Part shown: one piece after another, positions 16,768 to 24,770 of the stretch
Layout: each line of letters begins with the position of its first letter
Numbering within the stretch: the first letter of the stretch is position 1
From: Anaerolineae bacterium
GTDB lineage: Bacteria; Chloroflexota; Anaerolineae; Aggregatilineales; Phototrophicaceae
NCBI GenBank assembly: GCA_021296065.1
Contig: JAGWBD010000016.1
Span: 1 to 34,103 of the forward strand
DNA: 34,103 bases
Reading direction: 5' to 3'
Notes under the pieces: generated by a model
Databases searched by the model: none
What the model was told of the DNA's origin: nothing
Seen by the model: only the letters and a program-made list of their open reading frames with translations
Program-made: the position numbers and the translations under genes

Positions 16768-17771
16768 CACTGAAAGTAGCAGTCGTCGGGATGGGGGGAA
16801 TCGGCAACCAACATGCCGGAGTCTACGGCGCGCGCGACGACGCCGAGGTTGTGGCCGTCTGCGACATCATTCGCGAGAAATCCGACCAGGCGGCCGAACG
16901 CTTCGGTTGCCAGGGTTTCTATTCCGTGCAGGAGATGCTGGCCGCCGGACTGGAGATTGACGCCGTCAGCATGACCACGGCGGGCGTGGAAAACGGCGGC
17001 GATCACTACCAGCCGACGATGGAGTTGCTGGAGGCGGGCCTGCCGGTGCTGGGCGAGAAGCCGATCTCCAACGAGATAGAAAAGGCGAAGGAAATGGTGA
17101 CGCTGGCGCGCGAGAAAGGCCTGCGCTACGGCGTCAACCTGAACCATCGCTTCACGCCGGCGGCGGAAAAAGCCCGGGGTTGGGTTGACTCGGGCCGCCT
17201 GGGCGACCTGAACATGATCAACATGACCATGTGGATCAACAACCCCAAGGAGAGTTCGCCCTGGTTCCACATGCGCGCCCTGCACCCGCACTCGATCGAC
17301 GTGATGCGCTACTTCGCCGGTGACGTGGACAAGGTGCAGGCCTTCCTCAAGAAGGGCACCGGCCGCGCCATCTGGTCCAACGCACAGATCAACATGCAGT
17401 TCGAAAATGGCATGATCGGCTCCCTGCGCGGCAGCTACGACGGCGACTGGGGCCGCGGCAGCTACGGCCTGGAGACGCTGGACGTGGTCGGCATGAAGGG
17501 ACGCTTCACGCTTACCAACGCCTGCGAGGAGTTGACCTTCTACCCGCGCATGTCGATTGAAACGGAGACTTACAATTACGTCGGCGGCATGAAGCACTTT
17601 GGCGAGACTTTTGGAACGCGCATCGGTCGCTGGGTGGAACAAAACATTGAAGGGGCCGCGCCGGAGGACATTGATGGCTCGGGCCTGGAGGCGCTGAAGG
17701 CCCAGTTTATCATTGAGGCGGCCATCAAGTCCTGGCAGACCGGCGAAGTCGTCAGCGTGGAGCGACTCTGA
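16764..17771 (+). CDS. Gfo/Idh/MocA-family oxidoreductase (copy 1)
   Basis: 335 residues. The N-terminal NAD(P)-binding motif is VVGMGGIGNQH. The conserved EKPIS segment carries the Lys typical of the family, and YGVNLNHRFTPAA starts the C-terminal alpha/beta domain that holds the substrate. The family oxidises or reduces sugars, inositols and sugar acids. ATG overlaps the stop of the upstream hydrolase gene. It is clearly paralogous to the gene at 18513-19514, sharing NLNHRFTPAA, ESSPWF and DVMRYF, so the two probably act on related substrates or as a pair. Confidence 0.92.
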
Positions 17772-17772
17772 A

Positions 17773-18513
17773 ATGTCGCTGGTCATTGTGATCGGGCGCG
17801 GCCATTCGGGCACGCGCGCCATATCGCATACGCTTTACGCCAGCGGCGTGTACATGGGCAACCTGCTCAATCGCTCGGGCGACATGATGCCGCCGCAGAA
17901 GATGTACGAGGCCTGCCATGTTGCCGCGAAGTTCGTGGACTGGAAGGGCGGGCTGGAGTGGGATTTCAGTCGGTTCATCGACGCCGACATTCCGCCGGAG
18001 TTCAACGACCTGCTGGACGAGTACCTGAGTGCGATTCTGAGTTACGAGTACGAAACGAACCCGCGCCGCGGCTGGAAAATCCCGGAGACCACCCTGGTCT
18101 ATCCCTGGATCGTGCGCCGCTTCCCGGACGCGAAATACATCTTCTGGGTGCGCAACCCGCGCGACTGCATCCTTGGGCACCACGGGACCGACGACATGCG
18201 CAGATTCGGCATCGACTATCCATTGACCGACGACCTGCGCCTGCGCCGCGCCATCAGCTGGAAGTACCAGTACGACCTGGTGCGCGCCTGCCCGAAGCCG
18301 AAGCACTGGCTGGAGGTCCGTTTCGAGGACTTCGTGCTGGACCAGGAGGCCACCCTGCAGCGTTTGGAAGACTGGCTGGGTTACCCGCTGGGGCGCATCA
18401 TCGTGAGGCCGGAGGCCGCGAATCGCTGGAAACATGACGATGGCGTCAACTACTTCGACTTTTTCGAGCCTGCCATGCGCGACTTCGGCTACGAAATCCC
18501 GGAGTTGACCTGA
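17773..18513 (+). CDS. Sulfotransferase-family protein
   Basis: 246 residues. The N-terminal IVIGRGHSGTRAISHTLYAS is a 5'-phosphosulfate-binding loop of the PAPS-dependent sulfotransferase fold, with Gly-Ser-Gly-Thr-Arg where kinases have a P-loop. FWVRNPRDC is the 3'-phosphate-binding segment with its conserved Arg. WLEVRFEDFVLD matches the later beta strand with R.EDl. No membrane segment is seen. It starts 1 nt after the first oxidoreductase stop and its TGA shares a base with the next ATG, so it is fully embedded in the operon. It could transfer sulfate to a carbohydrate; the acceptor is unknown. Confidence 0.8.
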   Translation: MSLVIVIGRGHSGTRAISHTLYASGVYMGNLLNRSGDMMPPQKMYEACHVAAKFVDWKGGLEWDFSRFIDADIPPEFNDLLDEYLSAILSYEYETNPRRGWKIPETTLVYPWIVRRFPDAKYIFWVRNPRDCILGHHGTDDMRRFGIDYPLTDDLRLRRAISWKYQYDLVRACPKPKHWLEVRFEDFVLDQEATLQRLEDWLGYPLGRIIVRPEAANRWKHDDGVNYFDFFEPAMRDFGYEIPELT

Positions 18514-19514
18514 TGCTGCGCGCCTGCGTCATCGGTATGGGGCCGATCGGCCGGCGCCATGCCGCGCTGCTGCAGGCCAGTCCCCTGGCCGAACTGGTGG
18601 GCGTCTGCGACCGGCTGAAAGACCGGGCGGATGCCGCGGCGGAGGCCTTTGGCGTGCCGGCTTTCCTGGATGCGGCCACAATGCTGCGGGAGCTGGCCCC
18701 GGACGTGGCGCACGTCACCACCGGCGGCGTGGAATACGGCAGCGACCATTACGAGCCGACCATCCAGGCGCTGGAGGCGGGTTGCCACGTGCTGGGCGAA
18801 AAGCCCATCTCCAACGTCATCGAGGAAGCCGAGGAGATGGTCGCGACGGCCCGCAAGCGGGGCCTGTGCTATGGCATCAACCTGAATCACCGCTTCACGC
18901 CGGCGGCGCGCGTGGCCAAACGCTGGGTGGAGGAGGGGCGCATCGGCCACCAGCTATTCTGCCGCATGAGCATGTGGATCATGAACCCGACGGAGAGTTC
19001 GCCCTGGTTCCAGGTCAAGGCGCTCAATCCGCACACGGTGGACGTGATGCGCTACTTCTGCGGCGACATCGAGCAGGTGCAACTCTTTGCGACGAAGGCG
19101 CCGGGGCGCAAGATCTGGTCGACGACCTCTTTCAACTTGCGCTTCTGCAGCGGGGCGGTGGGCAACCTGACGGCCAGCTACGATATTGAGCGCGGCCACC
19201 CGATGGAACGCTGCGAGGTGGGCGGCACGGCCGGACGCTTCGTGCTTGACGACATGTGGCGCGAGGCGACGCTGTATCCGGCCGGTGACCTGGTCAAGCA
19301 GGTGTATACGGACCCGGTCTTTGGCGGCTTCGGCGATTTCACCAGCACCTTCGCTGACCGGATCAATTGCTTTTTGAAACAGGTGAGCGAAGGCGTGAAC
19401 CCGGACAAGATTGAAGGTTCGGCCGCGGAAGGCCTGGCCGCGCAGAAGGTGCTGGCGGCGGCCATCGAGTCGCTGCAACAGGGCACTGTCGTTTCAGTGA
19501 ACGGCGTTCGATAA
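18513..19514 (+). CDS. Gfo/Idh/MocA-family oxidoreductase (copy 2)
   Basis: 333 residues. Nucleotide-binding motif VIGMGPIGRRHAALL, EKPIS with the family Lys, and YGINLNHRFTPAARVAKRWV at the domain junction. It is similar along its whole length to the 16764-17771 gene, so an old duplication is likely, with the sulfotransferase now between the copies. GGAG lies 8 nt before the ATG, inside the end of the sulfotransferase gene. Expected role: NAD(P)-dependent oxidation or reduction of a sugar derivative. Confidence 0.92.
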   Translation: MLRACVIGMGPIGRRHAALLQASPLAELVGVCDRLKDRADAAAEAFGVPAFLDAATMLRELAPDVAHVTTGGVEYGSDHYEPTIQALEAGCHVLGEKPISNVIEEAEEMVATARKRGLCYGINLNHRFTPAARVAKRWVEEGRIGHQLFCRMSMWIMNPTESSPWFQVKALNPHTVDVMRYFCGDIEQVQLFATKAPGRKIWSTTSFNLRFCSGAVGNLTASYDIERGHPMERCEVGGTAGRFVLDDMWREATLYPAGDLVKQVYTDPVFGGFGDFTSTFADRINCFLKQVSEGVNPDKIEGSAAEGLAAQKVLAAAIESLQQGTVVSVNGVR

Positions 19515-19532
19515 GAAAACAGGGAGACGAGC

Positions 19533-20336
19533 ATGAAGCTGGGCGTCAACTCGGTGCTTTTCGGCAACTGGGACGCGGAAAGCGCATTCAAATACACGGC
19601 CATGGCGGGCTACGACGGCATTGAACTGGGCGCCATCCCGGAGATGGCCGATCATCTGGACCTGGACAACTGGCGCGAAGCGGCGCCAAAGCTTCGCCAG
19701 CTGGCGCAGGATTACGGTCTGGCAGTCACGGCGATGGAACAGTCGCGTCAGGACCTGGAACTGATGGAAAAGGCCTTCCAGGCGGCGGTCGAGATCGGCA
19801 TCCCGGTCGTCAACTGCGGCCCCGGCGGCGTCAGCGACGATGAAGAGACCTTTCAACAGAGCGTCGACATGATCGGCAAGCTGGCGGACCGCGCCGAACA
19901 CTACGGCGTGACGCTCTGCATCAAGGCGCACGTGGGCGCGGCGATCTACAACACGCCGACCACACTCAGACTGATGGAGGCCATCACATCGCCGGCCTTC
20001 GGCGTCGACATGGACCCCTCGCACATCCACCGCGCCGGCGAAAACCCCGTTGAGGCCATCGCGGCGGTCATCTCGCGCGTGAAGCACGTGCATATCCGCG
20101 ATTGCAAGGGACGGCAGCGGAACCCGGGCGAACCGCCGGACCAGGCCAACGGCCGCGGCGACGTCGACCTGGTGGGCTACGTCCGTGTGCTGGATCAGAA
20201 TGGCTACGACGGCCCGGTCAATCTGGAGGTGATCGGCACGAAGCGGATGGGCACCAGCCTGGAGCAGTGCTGCATCATCGGCGCCGAGGCGCGCGGCCAC
20301 ATGCAGGCCTGTTTGCAGGCGGCGGGCGCCCGCTAG
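19533..20336 (+). CDS. Sugar phosphate isomerase/epimerase (xylose-isomerase-like TIM barrel)
   Basis: 267 residues. MKLGVNSVLFGNW, YDGIELG, GVDMDPSHIHRAG, VKHVHIRD and VNLEVIG follow the strand order of the AP-endonuclease-2/xylose-isomerase-like barrel. Candidate metal ligands are Asp159 or Asp161, His187 and Glu232. At the position that usually supplies the first Glu (xxiExH) the sequence is CIKAHVG, so Lys131 replaces Glu. This may be a subfamily feature or an altered centre. GGGAG precedes the ATG by about 8 nt. Next to two Gfo/Idh/MocA genes such proteins commonly take part in inositol, rhamnose-like or keto-sugar pathways. Confidence 0.85.
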   Translation: MKLGVNSVLFGNWDAESAFKYTAMAGYDGIELGAIPEMADHLDLDNWREAAPKLRQLAQDYGLAVTAMEQSRQDLELMEKAFQAAVEIGIPVVNCGPGGVSDDEETFQQSVDMIGKLADRAEHYGVTLCIKAHVGAAIYNTPTTLRLMEAITSPAFGVDMDPSHIHRAGENPVEAIAAVISRVKHVHIRDCKGRQRNPGEPPDQANGRGDVDLVGYVRVLDQNGYDGPVNLEVIGTKRMGTSLEQCCIIGAEARGHMQACLQAAGAR

Positions 20337-20356
20337 AGGGTGAGGGAGCGATCAGC

Positions 20357-20677
20357 ATGCAACGGGTCTGCTTTCTGCTGAAAGTCCGTCAGGAGCGGAT
20401 GGAAGAGTACGTGGAGCGGCACCGCGAGGTCTGGCCGGAGATGCTAAACGCCCTGCGCGAGACGGGCTGGCACAACTACTCGCTCTTTTTGCGCGAGGAC
20501 GGCCTGCTGATCGGCTATCTGGAGACGCCGGACTTTCAGGCGGCGCTGGATGGCATGGCCGGGCGTGAGATCAACGAGCGCTGGCAGAATGACATGGCGC
20601 CTTTCTTCGAGACGCTCGACGGGCGTCACGCCGACGAAAGCATGATGCCGCTACAGGAGGTCTTCCACCTGGACTAG
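20357..20677 (+). CDS. rhaM: L-rhamnose mutarotase family protein
   Basis: 106 residues, close to the ~104 of E. coli RhaM, which interconverts alpha and beta anomers of L-rhamnose. Shared segments are ERHREVWPEM (with the catalytic-region His), GWHNYSLFL, INERWQNDM and the C-terminal LQEVFHLD. GGGAG lies about 9 nt before the ATG. It is the last gene of the plus-strand sugar operon and its stop shares the CTAG palindrome with the stop of the converging lipid-kinase gene. Together with the GH78 rhamnosidase elsewhere in the window this supports rhamnose or a related 6-deoxysugar as a substrate. Confidence 0.88.
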   Translation: MQRVCFLLKVRQERMEEYVERHREVWPEMLNALRETGWHNYSLFLREDGLLIGYLETPDFQAALDGMAGREINERWQNDMAPFFETLDGRHADESMMPLQEVFHLD

Positions 20678-21609
20678 CGCGTCCGGGTGGTCCTGAAGGC
20701 CACGGGATCCACGAGAATCTGCAGGCCGCCAGGTTGCAGGCTGTAATGCAGTTCGTCGGCCTGGCCGGGAACGCCGTCGGTCTCCATACCCAGACCAGCG
20801 CCACTGATGCGAACCTCCCGGCCGCGGCGGATGTGGACGCGGGGGTGCGTCACGTGCGCGCCGAAATAGACCCGCGGGAAGGCAATTAGCACCTCCCGCC
20901 GTGAAGCGCCATCGATCAGCACAATATCGAAGAGACCGTCGTCGACGCGTGCGTCGGGCGCTATGCGCATGCCGCTGCCAAAGCTGTTGCAGTTGGCGAC
21001 GGCCACCAGCCAGTAGTGGTCATCCACCCACAACTCACCGTCCACCTCGACGCGTAGCGGCAGTGGGCGCCTTTGCAGCAGGGTACCGATGGCATTTTGC
21101 GCGTAGGACCAGGGGCGTTTGCCAGGGACGTCGGACTTGCGCGCAATCTCGCCGCTGATGCCGGCGCTGGAAATGCTGAGGAAGTGTCGTCGCTGGCCGT
21201 CCAGCTCGACAGAAGGCAGATCAACGGGGAAGGGCTGCGCGCCGATGAGTTGCCTGGCGGCCTTCGTCAGGGATAGGGGCAGCCCGTGGCTGCGGGCCCA
21301 GGCGTTGCCCGTGCCTCCAGGTAGAATGCCCAGTTCCAGCGGCTGCCCGTCTTCATCGCGGCGGGCGAGGGGGACGAGCGTCTGCAGCAGGTGGTGGACC
21401 GTGCCGTCGCCGCCCACGGCGATGACGCGGCGCAGGCCCTCCTTCCAGGCCGCCTGCACCTGCGGCACCATATCGGCCACGCTGTGGGTGGTGATGACCT
21501 GCAGGTCTCCCAGGGCCTCGCGCAGGACGGGCTCCAGCCGGGGCCACTGACGCAGGGCCGTACCGTCGCCGGCCTGCCCGTTGATGACGACCAGGGCGGG
21601 CGCGCTCAC
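20674..21609 (-). CDS. Diacylglycerol kinase / YegS-family lipid kinase
   Basis: 311 residues. The ATP-binding signature is AVGGDGTVHHLL, followed by LPGGTGNAWARS (family GTxNDxAR, with Trp in place of Asp). The second domain has the typical beta-sandwich strands with ARVDDGLFDIVLI. These cytoplasmic kinases phosphorylate diacylglycerol, sphingoid bases or phosphatidylglycerol. The start is GTG at 21607-21609, overlapping the proA stop as GTGA; the upstream in-frame extension is encoded within proA. It overlaps the stop of rhaM by 4 bases. It appears to be the last gene of the aldolase-proB-proA operon, a pairing without obvious metabolic meaning. Confidence 0.87.
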   Translation of the reverse strand: MSAPALVVINGQAGDGTALRQWPRLEPVLREALGDLQVITTHSVADMVPQVQAAWKEGLRRVIAVGGDGTVHHLLQTLVPLARRDEDGQPLELGILPGGTGNAWARSHGLPLSLTKAARQLIGAQPFPVDLPSVELDGQRRHFLSISSAGISGEIARKSDVPGKRPWSYAQNAIGTLLQRRPLPLRVEVDGELWVDDHYWLVAVANCNSFGSGMRIAPDARVDDGLFDIVLIDGASRREVLIAFPRVYFGAHVTHPRVHIRRGREVRISGAGLGMETDGVPGQADELHYSLQPGGLQILVDPVAFRTTRTR

Positions 21610-22886
21610 AGACGGACGTGGCCCTCGCCGACGACGACCCACTTGTAGGTCGTCAGTTCAGTGAGCGCCATGGGGCCGCGTGCGTGCAGTTTTTGGGTGC
21701 TGACGGCGATTTCGGCGCCGAGACCGAGGGCGCTGCCATCGGTGAAGCGCGTGCTGGCGTTGACGTAGACGGCCGCCGAGTCGACCTCGTTGCAGAAGCG
21801 TTCGGCGCTGGCCATGTCACGGGTCAGGATGCCGTCCGAGTGCTGCGTGCTGTGGGCGCGGATGTGGGCGATGGCCTCGTCCAGCGAATCGACGACCTTC
21901 AGTCCCAGCGTGAGCGCGTACCACTCGGTGTCGAAGTCTTCGGGGCCGGCCGGGCTGACGCGTTCGTCCGCGCTGACGCAGGCCAGCGCGCGCGGCTCCG
22001 CGCGGAACGCCACGTTTGCGTCGCCAAGGCAGTCGACGACGCGCGGCAGAAACGCCCGTGCCACATCGCGATGCACCAGCAGGGTATCGAGCGCGTTGCA
22101 AACGGCCGGGCTGACGGTCTTGGAGTTGTGGATGACCTGCAGGGCACTGTCCAGGTCGGCGCCGGGTTCGACGTAGAGGTGGCAGATGCCGATGCCGCCG
22201 GTGATGACGGGGATGGTGCTGTTCTCGCGGCAGAAGTTGTGCAGGCCGTTGCCGCCACGCGGGATGATCATGTCGACGTAGCGGTGCATTCGCAGAAGTT
22301 CGCCAACCAGAGCGCGGTCGCTGCTGGCGATGTACTGGAAGGCCGCGGCGGGCAGGCCGACACGTTGCATGGCGCCGGAGAGCGCGCGCACCAGCGCCAT
22401 GTTGCTGCGCAGCACCTCGCGCCCGCCGCGCAGAATGACGGCGTTGCCGGTCTTGAGCGCCAGCGCGGCGACGTCCACGGTAACCTGCGGCCGCGCCTCA
22501 TAGATGACGCCGAGCACACCGAGGGGCGTGCGCTGCTTCCAGGCGCGCAGGCCGTCGCGCGGTTCGCGCGCGTCGAAGCGTTCGCCGACGGGGTCCGGCA
22601 ATTCGGCCACCTGGCGCAGGTCGGCGATGACGTTGTCCATGCGCCGCTCCAGGTTGAGCCGGTCCCGAATGTAAAGCTCGTCCGTGCCGGCCTCGCGGGC
22701 GGCGGCCATTTCCTCCGCGTTGACCGCGAGAATCTCCGCACGCCCTGCGTCCAGAGACTCGGCGATCGCCAGCAGGGCCTCGTTTTTCTGGGTGGTTGAG
22801 CATTGTGCCAGTTCGACCGCGGCCGCCTTCGCCTGGCGGCCCATTTGTTGCAGGTCGACTGTCTCGCGTGGCGGGGCCTCAATCAT
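21606..22886 (-). CDS. proA: Gamma-glutamyl phosphate reductase
   Basis: 426 residues, normal for ProA. It reduces gamma-glutamyl phosphate to glutamate semialdehyde in proline synthesis. TPLGVLGVIYEARPQVTVDV, GNAVILRGG and the catalytic Cys263 in VSPAVCNALDTLL are diagnostic. SALGLGAEIAVSTQKLHARGPM and LTTYKWVV complete the C-terminal signature. Start ATG at 22884-22886 was chosen because the N-terminus then begins a few residues before the conserved MGRQAKAAAVELA; the upstream extension overlaps proB. It is 17 nt downstream of the proB stop. Confidence 0.96.
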   Translation of the reverse strand: MIEAPPRETVDLQQMGRQAKAAAVELAQCSTTQKNEALLAIAESLDAGRAEILAVNAEEMAAAREAGTDELYIRDRLNLERRMDNVIADLRQVAELPDPVGERFDAREPRDGLRAWKQRTPLGVLGVIYEARPQVTVDVAALALKTGNAVILRGGREVLRSNMALVRALSGAMQRVGLPAAAFQYIASSDRALVGELLRMHRYVDMIIPRGGNGLHNFCRENSTIPVITGGIGICHLYVEPGADLDSALQVIHNSKTVSPAVCNALDTLLVHRDVARAFLPRVVDCLGDANVAFRAEPRALACVSADERVSPAGPEDFDTEWYALTLGLKVVDSLDEAIAHIRAHSTQHSDGILTRDMASAERFCNEVDSAAVYVNASTRFTDGSALGLGAEIAVSTQKLHARGPMALTELTTYKWVVVGEGHVRL

Positions 22887-22903
22887 GAATGACACTCTTT
22901 GCC

Positions 22904-24046
22904 TCAGGCGGAAAGGACGAGGTTGTTGCGGTGGATCACGGCATCGCCGTAACTGTAACCCAGTATGGCGCTGATGCGGCTGGAGCGCTGGCCGCAAAGG
23001 CTGCGCAGATCGCTGCTGTCGTAGCTGCTGAGGCCGCGGGCGATATCGCTGCCGTCCGGCCCACGCACCTGCAACACCTCGCCGCGCCGAAACTCGCGTT
23101 CGACGCGGGTCACGCCGACGGGCAGCAGGCTGGCGCCGCCGTTGCGCAGGACGTGGACGGCGCCGGCGTCGACGTGCAGAATGCCGCGGGGAACCTCGGC
23201 CAGCAGCCAGCGCTTGCGGCTTTGCAGGGAGTCCACGCTGGCGGGGATGCGCGTGCCCACGTTCTCACCCTGCAGGATGCGCCGCAACACGTCCGGCTCC
23301 TGGCCACGGGCGATCACGGTGCTGACGCCGCTGTTGCTGGCCAGACGCGCGGCCTGCAACTTGGTGGCCATGCCGCCGGTGCCTTCGCGGCTGCCGGCGC
23401 CGCCGGCCATGGCCAGGGCGGAGTCGTCGACGCGTTCCAGCTGCCGAATGAGACTGGCGTCCTCGTGTTGACGCGGGTCAGCGGTGTACATACCGGGCTG
23501 GTCGGTCAGCAACACGAGCAGGTCGGCTTCCAGCAGGTTGGCGACGAGGGCGGAAATGTTGTCGTTGTCGCCGACGCGGATTTCGTCGACGGCGGTGGTG
23601 TCGTTTTCGTTGACGACCGGTACGATGCGCCGGTCAATCATGGTCAGCAGCGTATCGCGGGCGTTGAGGTAGCGCGTGCGGTGGTTTAGGTCGCTGCGCG
23701 TCAGCAGCACCTGGCCGACGATAATGTGGTGGTCGGCGAAGAGCTCGCTGTAAATTTGCATCAGGCGCCCCTGGCCGACGGCGGCCAGCATCTGGCGCGA
23801 GGGCAGGGAGCGGTCCATTTCCGGGAAGCCGAGGATTTCGCGACCGGCCGCCTGCGCGCCGGAGGTCACCACGACCGTTTCGTGCCCCTGGCCTTGCAGC
23901 TGTGCGATCTGTTCCACCAGACTGCGCATGCATTCCCTGTCCAGCCGGCGCGTGCCGCTGGTGAGTACGCTGCTGCCCAGTTTGATGACCAGCCGCAGCT
24001 TTGCGCGGGCGCGATGCGATTCCGGGTTCAGGCCTTCAGTTCGCAA
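22904..24046 (-). CDS. proB: Glutamate 5-kinase with PUA domain
   Basis: 380 residues from a proposed TTG at 24044-24046. The amino-acid-kinase domain has VIKLGSSVLTSG, VVTSGAQAAG, VNENDTTAVDEI, GDNDNISALVANL and GTGGMATKLQAA. A PUA domain (about 280-360) includes GILHVDAGAVHVLRNGGASLLPVGV. It phosphorylates L-glutamate, the first step of proline synthesis, and is usually feedback-inhibited by proline. No ATG or GTG lies between the aldolase stop and the conserved VIKLGSS; TTG with AGG 7 nt upstream is the best start and overlaps the aldolase gene by 11 nt. An ATG at 24086-24088 is an alternative that would overlap further. Confidence 0.93.
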   Translation of the reverse strand: MRTEGLNPESHRARAKLRLVIKLGSSVLTSGTRRLDRECMRSLVEQIAQLQGQGHETVVVTSGAQAAGREILGFPEMDRSLPSRQMLAAVGQGRLMQIYSELFADHHIIVGQVLLTRSDLNHRTRYLNARDTLLTMIDRRIVPVVNENDTTAVDEIRVGDNDNISALVANLLEADLLVLLTDQPGMYTADPRQHEDASLIRQLERVDDSALAMAGGAGSREGTGGMATKLQAARLASNSGVSTVIARGQEPDVLRRILQGENVGTRIPASVDSLQSRKRWLLAEVPRGILHVDAGAVHVLRNGGASLLPVGVTRVEREFRRGEVLQVRGPDGSDIARGLSSYDSSDLRSLCGQRSSRISAILGYSYGDAVIHRNNLVLSA

Positions 24047-24677
24047 GGACAGCCTGCCGCTGCAATGCCGCCAGCAACTGGCGGGCACGGGCGCGGATTT
24101 CGTCCTGGGGCCAGCTGCCGTCGCCGGTCAGCCAGCCGGAGAGACCGGAACAGGCGGCCCCGGCGTCGAGAAAGCCCGTCAGGTTGTCCGGGTTGATGTT
24201 GCCGTTGGCGAGGAAGCGCATGTGGCGCAGGGGTCCGCGCAGGGCGCGGAAATACTCCAGACCGAGCGGGCCGGCGGGGAAGAACTTGAGCAGATCAACG
24301 CCCATCTCCCAGGCCTGGACGCATTCGCTGGGGGTCATCACACCTGGCGCGACCAGCAGGTCGGCGTCCAGCGCCGCCTGCACGACCTCCGGCTGGAAGG
24401 CCGGAGAGACGATGAAGTCAGCGCCGGCGTCGATGACGCTGCGGGCGTCGTCGGCGCTCAGCACGGTGCCCATGCCACAATAGACATTAGGGCCCAGTTC
24501 CGCCTTGACCGCCTGCATGGCCGCGACCGGTTCAGTGGAATTCATGGTGAACTCGAAGATATTGATGCCTTCCTCCACCAGCGTGGCGCAGAGGGGCAGG
24601 GCCACGTCCGGCGGGAAGTGACCGCGCATGCCGGCCAGCAGCTTTCGTTGCAAAAGTTCGTCAAGGACTGCGTTCAT
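24036..24677 (-). CDS. KDPG/KHG-type class I aldolase
   Basis: 213 residues. The conserved elements are FEFTMNS with the catalytic Glu42, CGMGTVLS, GADFIVSPAF, VAPGVMTPSE and DLLKFFPAG with the Schiff-base Lys131. The family splits 2-keto-3-deoxy-6-phosphogluconate, the 6-phosphogalactonate form, or 4-hydroxy-2-oxoglutarate to pyruvate plus an aldehyde. The exact substrate cannot be told. It is the first gene before proB-proA, an uncommon partnership, although the hydroxyoxoglutarate activity of the family connects to proline/hydroxyproline metabolism. It is divergent from glycerate kinase, whose substrate arises from glyceraldehyde or tartronate semialdehyde, so both may belong to sugar-acid breakdown. 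Confidence 0.9.
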   Translation of the reverse strand: MNAVLDELLQRKLLAGMRGHFPPDVALPLCATLVEEGINIFEFTMNSTEPVAAMQAVKAELGPNVYCGMGTVLSADDARSVIDAGADFIVSPAFQPEVVQAALDADLLVAPGVMTPSECVQAWEMGVDLLKFFPAGPLGLEYFRALRGPLRHMRFLANGNINPDNLTGFLDAGAACSGLSGWLTGDGSWPQDEIRARARQLLAALQRQAVLAN

Positions 24678-24714
24678 ACCCGATCCTCAAGACAATCACT
24701 CACCAGGACCCGGC

Positions 24715-24720
24715 AGTATA
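24715..24720 (-). promoter_or_regulatory. -10-like box upstream of the aldolase-proB-proA operon
   Basis: On the minus strand TATACT lies 38 nt before the aldolase ATG (24677). It is the same hexamer as in the infC promoter. No good -35 hexamer is found at 16-18 nt, so this is a weak call within the 93-nt divergent spacer shared with glycerate kinase. Confidence 0.3.
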
Positions 24721-24770
24721 CCCGCCGGGAAGCGGATTTGGCATACTCGGACGGAGGGGAAGGAGCGGAC

